Shown here piece after piece: positions 4,953 to 5,517 of a DNA stretch of 5,517 nt. The translations under genes and the position numbers were made by a program. Within the stretch, counting starts at the first letter, position 1. Each line of letters opens with the position of its first letter. The DNA comes from Acidobacteriota bacterium (lineage in GTDB: Bacteria; Acidobacteriota; Terriglobia; Terriglobales; Acidobacteriaceae): assembly GCA_025353435.1 (NCBI GenBank), contig JANXQR010000082.1, forward strand, positions 1-5,517, given 5' to 3'. The notes beneath the pieces are model-generated. The model did not search any database. It saw only the letters and a program-made list of their open reading frames with translations, and was not told the origin of the DNA.

Positions 4953-5517
4953 TCAACCGTGCCGGGGTGCCCCGTCCAAGCTCCGCTTGGGCGGGAGACC
5001 AGATCCCAGCGCAGCCGCCAATGCCGCCTCAATCGTCGGCTGCGCAAACCGGAATCCCGCCTCCATGAGCCGCTGAGGCACCACCCGCGCACTGGCCAGC
5101 AGCGCCTCATCGGCCATCTGCCCCATGGCCAGCCGCAGCGCAAACGCCGGCGCCGGCAGCACCGCCGGCCGATGCAAGGCCCGCCCCATCGCCCGCGTGA
5201 ACTCCGCATTCGTCACAGGAAAAGGCGCCGTCAGATTCACAGCACCAACAATCTCCGGCGCTGTCAAAATAAACCGCACGGCCGCTGTCACGTCTTCCAG
5301 CCCGATCCAACTCATCCATTGCCGTCCGCTGCCCAGCCGCCCGCCCAGTCCCAGCCGGAACAGCGGCGTCAACTTACCCAGCGCGCCAGCCCCTCCCGCG
5401 ACCACTACCCCGAAGCGCAAATGAACCACCCGAATCCCCGCCGCAACCGCAGGCCGCGCCGCCTCCTCCCAGCCGCGGCAGACCTCCGCCAGAAACCCCT
5501 TCCCCGGCGCTGAATCC
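4953..5517 (-). CDS. TIGR01777/YfcH-type NAD(P)-binding sugar-epimerase-like protein, 5'-partial
   Basis: This is the C-terminal 187 residues of an extended short-chain dehydrogenase/reductase-like protein; the N-terminal Rossmann nucleotide-binding half lies beyond the right edge. The frame stays open to the edge, so the GTG at 5429 is internal. Visible family landmarks are GFLAEVCRGWEEAARPA (7-23), AGIRVVHLRFGVV (26-38), GSGRQWMSWI (62-71) and EDV, then the DUF1731-like end (~115-167) with LPAPAFALRLAMG and EAGFRFAQPTIEAAL. E. coli YfcH is the usual named relative. The substrate is unknown and the cellular role is not settled. The final ~15 residues (GLPPKRSLDGAPRHG) extend past the normal family end and are encoded by a hairpin element. 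The gene converges on the signalling operon, with only 6 bp between the two stop codons. I see no functional link to its neighbours. Confidence 0.93.
   Translation of the reverse strand, partial: DSAPGKGFLAEVCRGWEEAARPAVAAGIRVVHLRFGVVVAGGAGALGKLTPLFRLGLGGRLGSGRQWMSWIGLEDVTAAVRFILTAPEIVGAVNLTAPFPVTNAEFTRAMGRALHRPAVLPAPAFALRLAMGQMADEALLASARVVPQRLMEAGFRFAQPTIEAALAAALGSGLPPKRSLDGAPRHG
4971..4995. repeat. Hairpin, possibly a dispersed intergenic repeat; may end the + strand operon
   Basis: CCCGTCCAAGC (4971-4981) pairs with GCTTGGGCGGG (4985-4995) over 11 bp with one G-U, around a 3-nt loop. GGGG-TG-CCCC (4964-4973) just before it offers competing pairing. The hairpin starts 25 bp after the + strand stop and could act as a terminator, although no T-run follows. 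On the - strand it lies within the last codons of the epimerase gene. The GGGGTGCCCC-stem-GGGCGGGA layout resembles hairpin repeats I recall from Acidobacteriota genomes; copy number cannot be tested here. Confidence 0.6.

Overview
The window looks like a chromosomal segment of an Acidobacteriota species, probably of the Acidobacteriaceae/Terriglobia type. It is GC-rich with strongly C/G-ending codons. It carries a Gram-negative-type YidC with a large periplasmic domain, and a BlaI/M56 pair whose sensor tail is made of 'VTPEF' ~29-residue repeats, an arrangement I associate with acidobacterial genomes. The taxonomic call is inference; no rRNA or tRNA is present.

Layout, left to right. Positions 1-1650 (+) hold the C-terminal ~549 residues of the membrane insertase YidC, open at the left edge, followed by a strong hairpin terminator at 1688-1715. 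Positions 1774-1815 hold a compact regulatory region: a TTGACA/TATAAG promoter overlapped by two inverted repeats, TACGAA-N4-TTCGTT and TACGAA-N4-TTCGTA, centred 22 bp apart. Three + strand genes follow: a BlaI/MecI-family repressor (1827-2261); an M56 BlaR1-like membrane metallopeptidase whose start overlaps the repressor stop in ATGA (2258-4063); and, after a 91-bp gap with a hairpin, a secreted protein (4155-4946). The last two genes end in related arrays of ~29-residue helical repeats. A convergent TIGR01777/YfcH-type NAD(P)-binding epimerase, cut by the right edge, occupies 4953-5517 (-). A possible dispersed hairpin element forms its 3' end.

How the genes may work together: the repressor probably shuts its own promoter by binding the two operators. 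The M56 protease, with its zinc site predicted in the cytoplasm, would inactivate the repressor when an extracytoplasmic signal is received. The protease has no penicillin-binding sensor domain. A Pro/Ala-rich linker and six repeats replace it. The third gene encodes a periplasmic protein with a Cys-containing N-terminal domain and five repeats of the same family. The most interesting content is therefore a three-part BlaI / M56 / secreted-repeat-protein signalling module with an unknown ligand, in which the third protein may be a detached sensor or competitor of the protease's own tail.

There is no rRNA, tRNA, CRISPR array, insertion sequence or origin that I can support, and no gene-free stretch longer than 176 bp.
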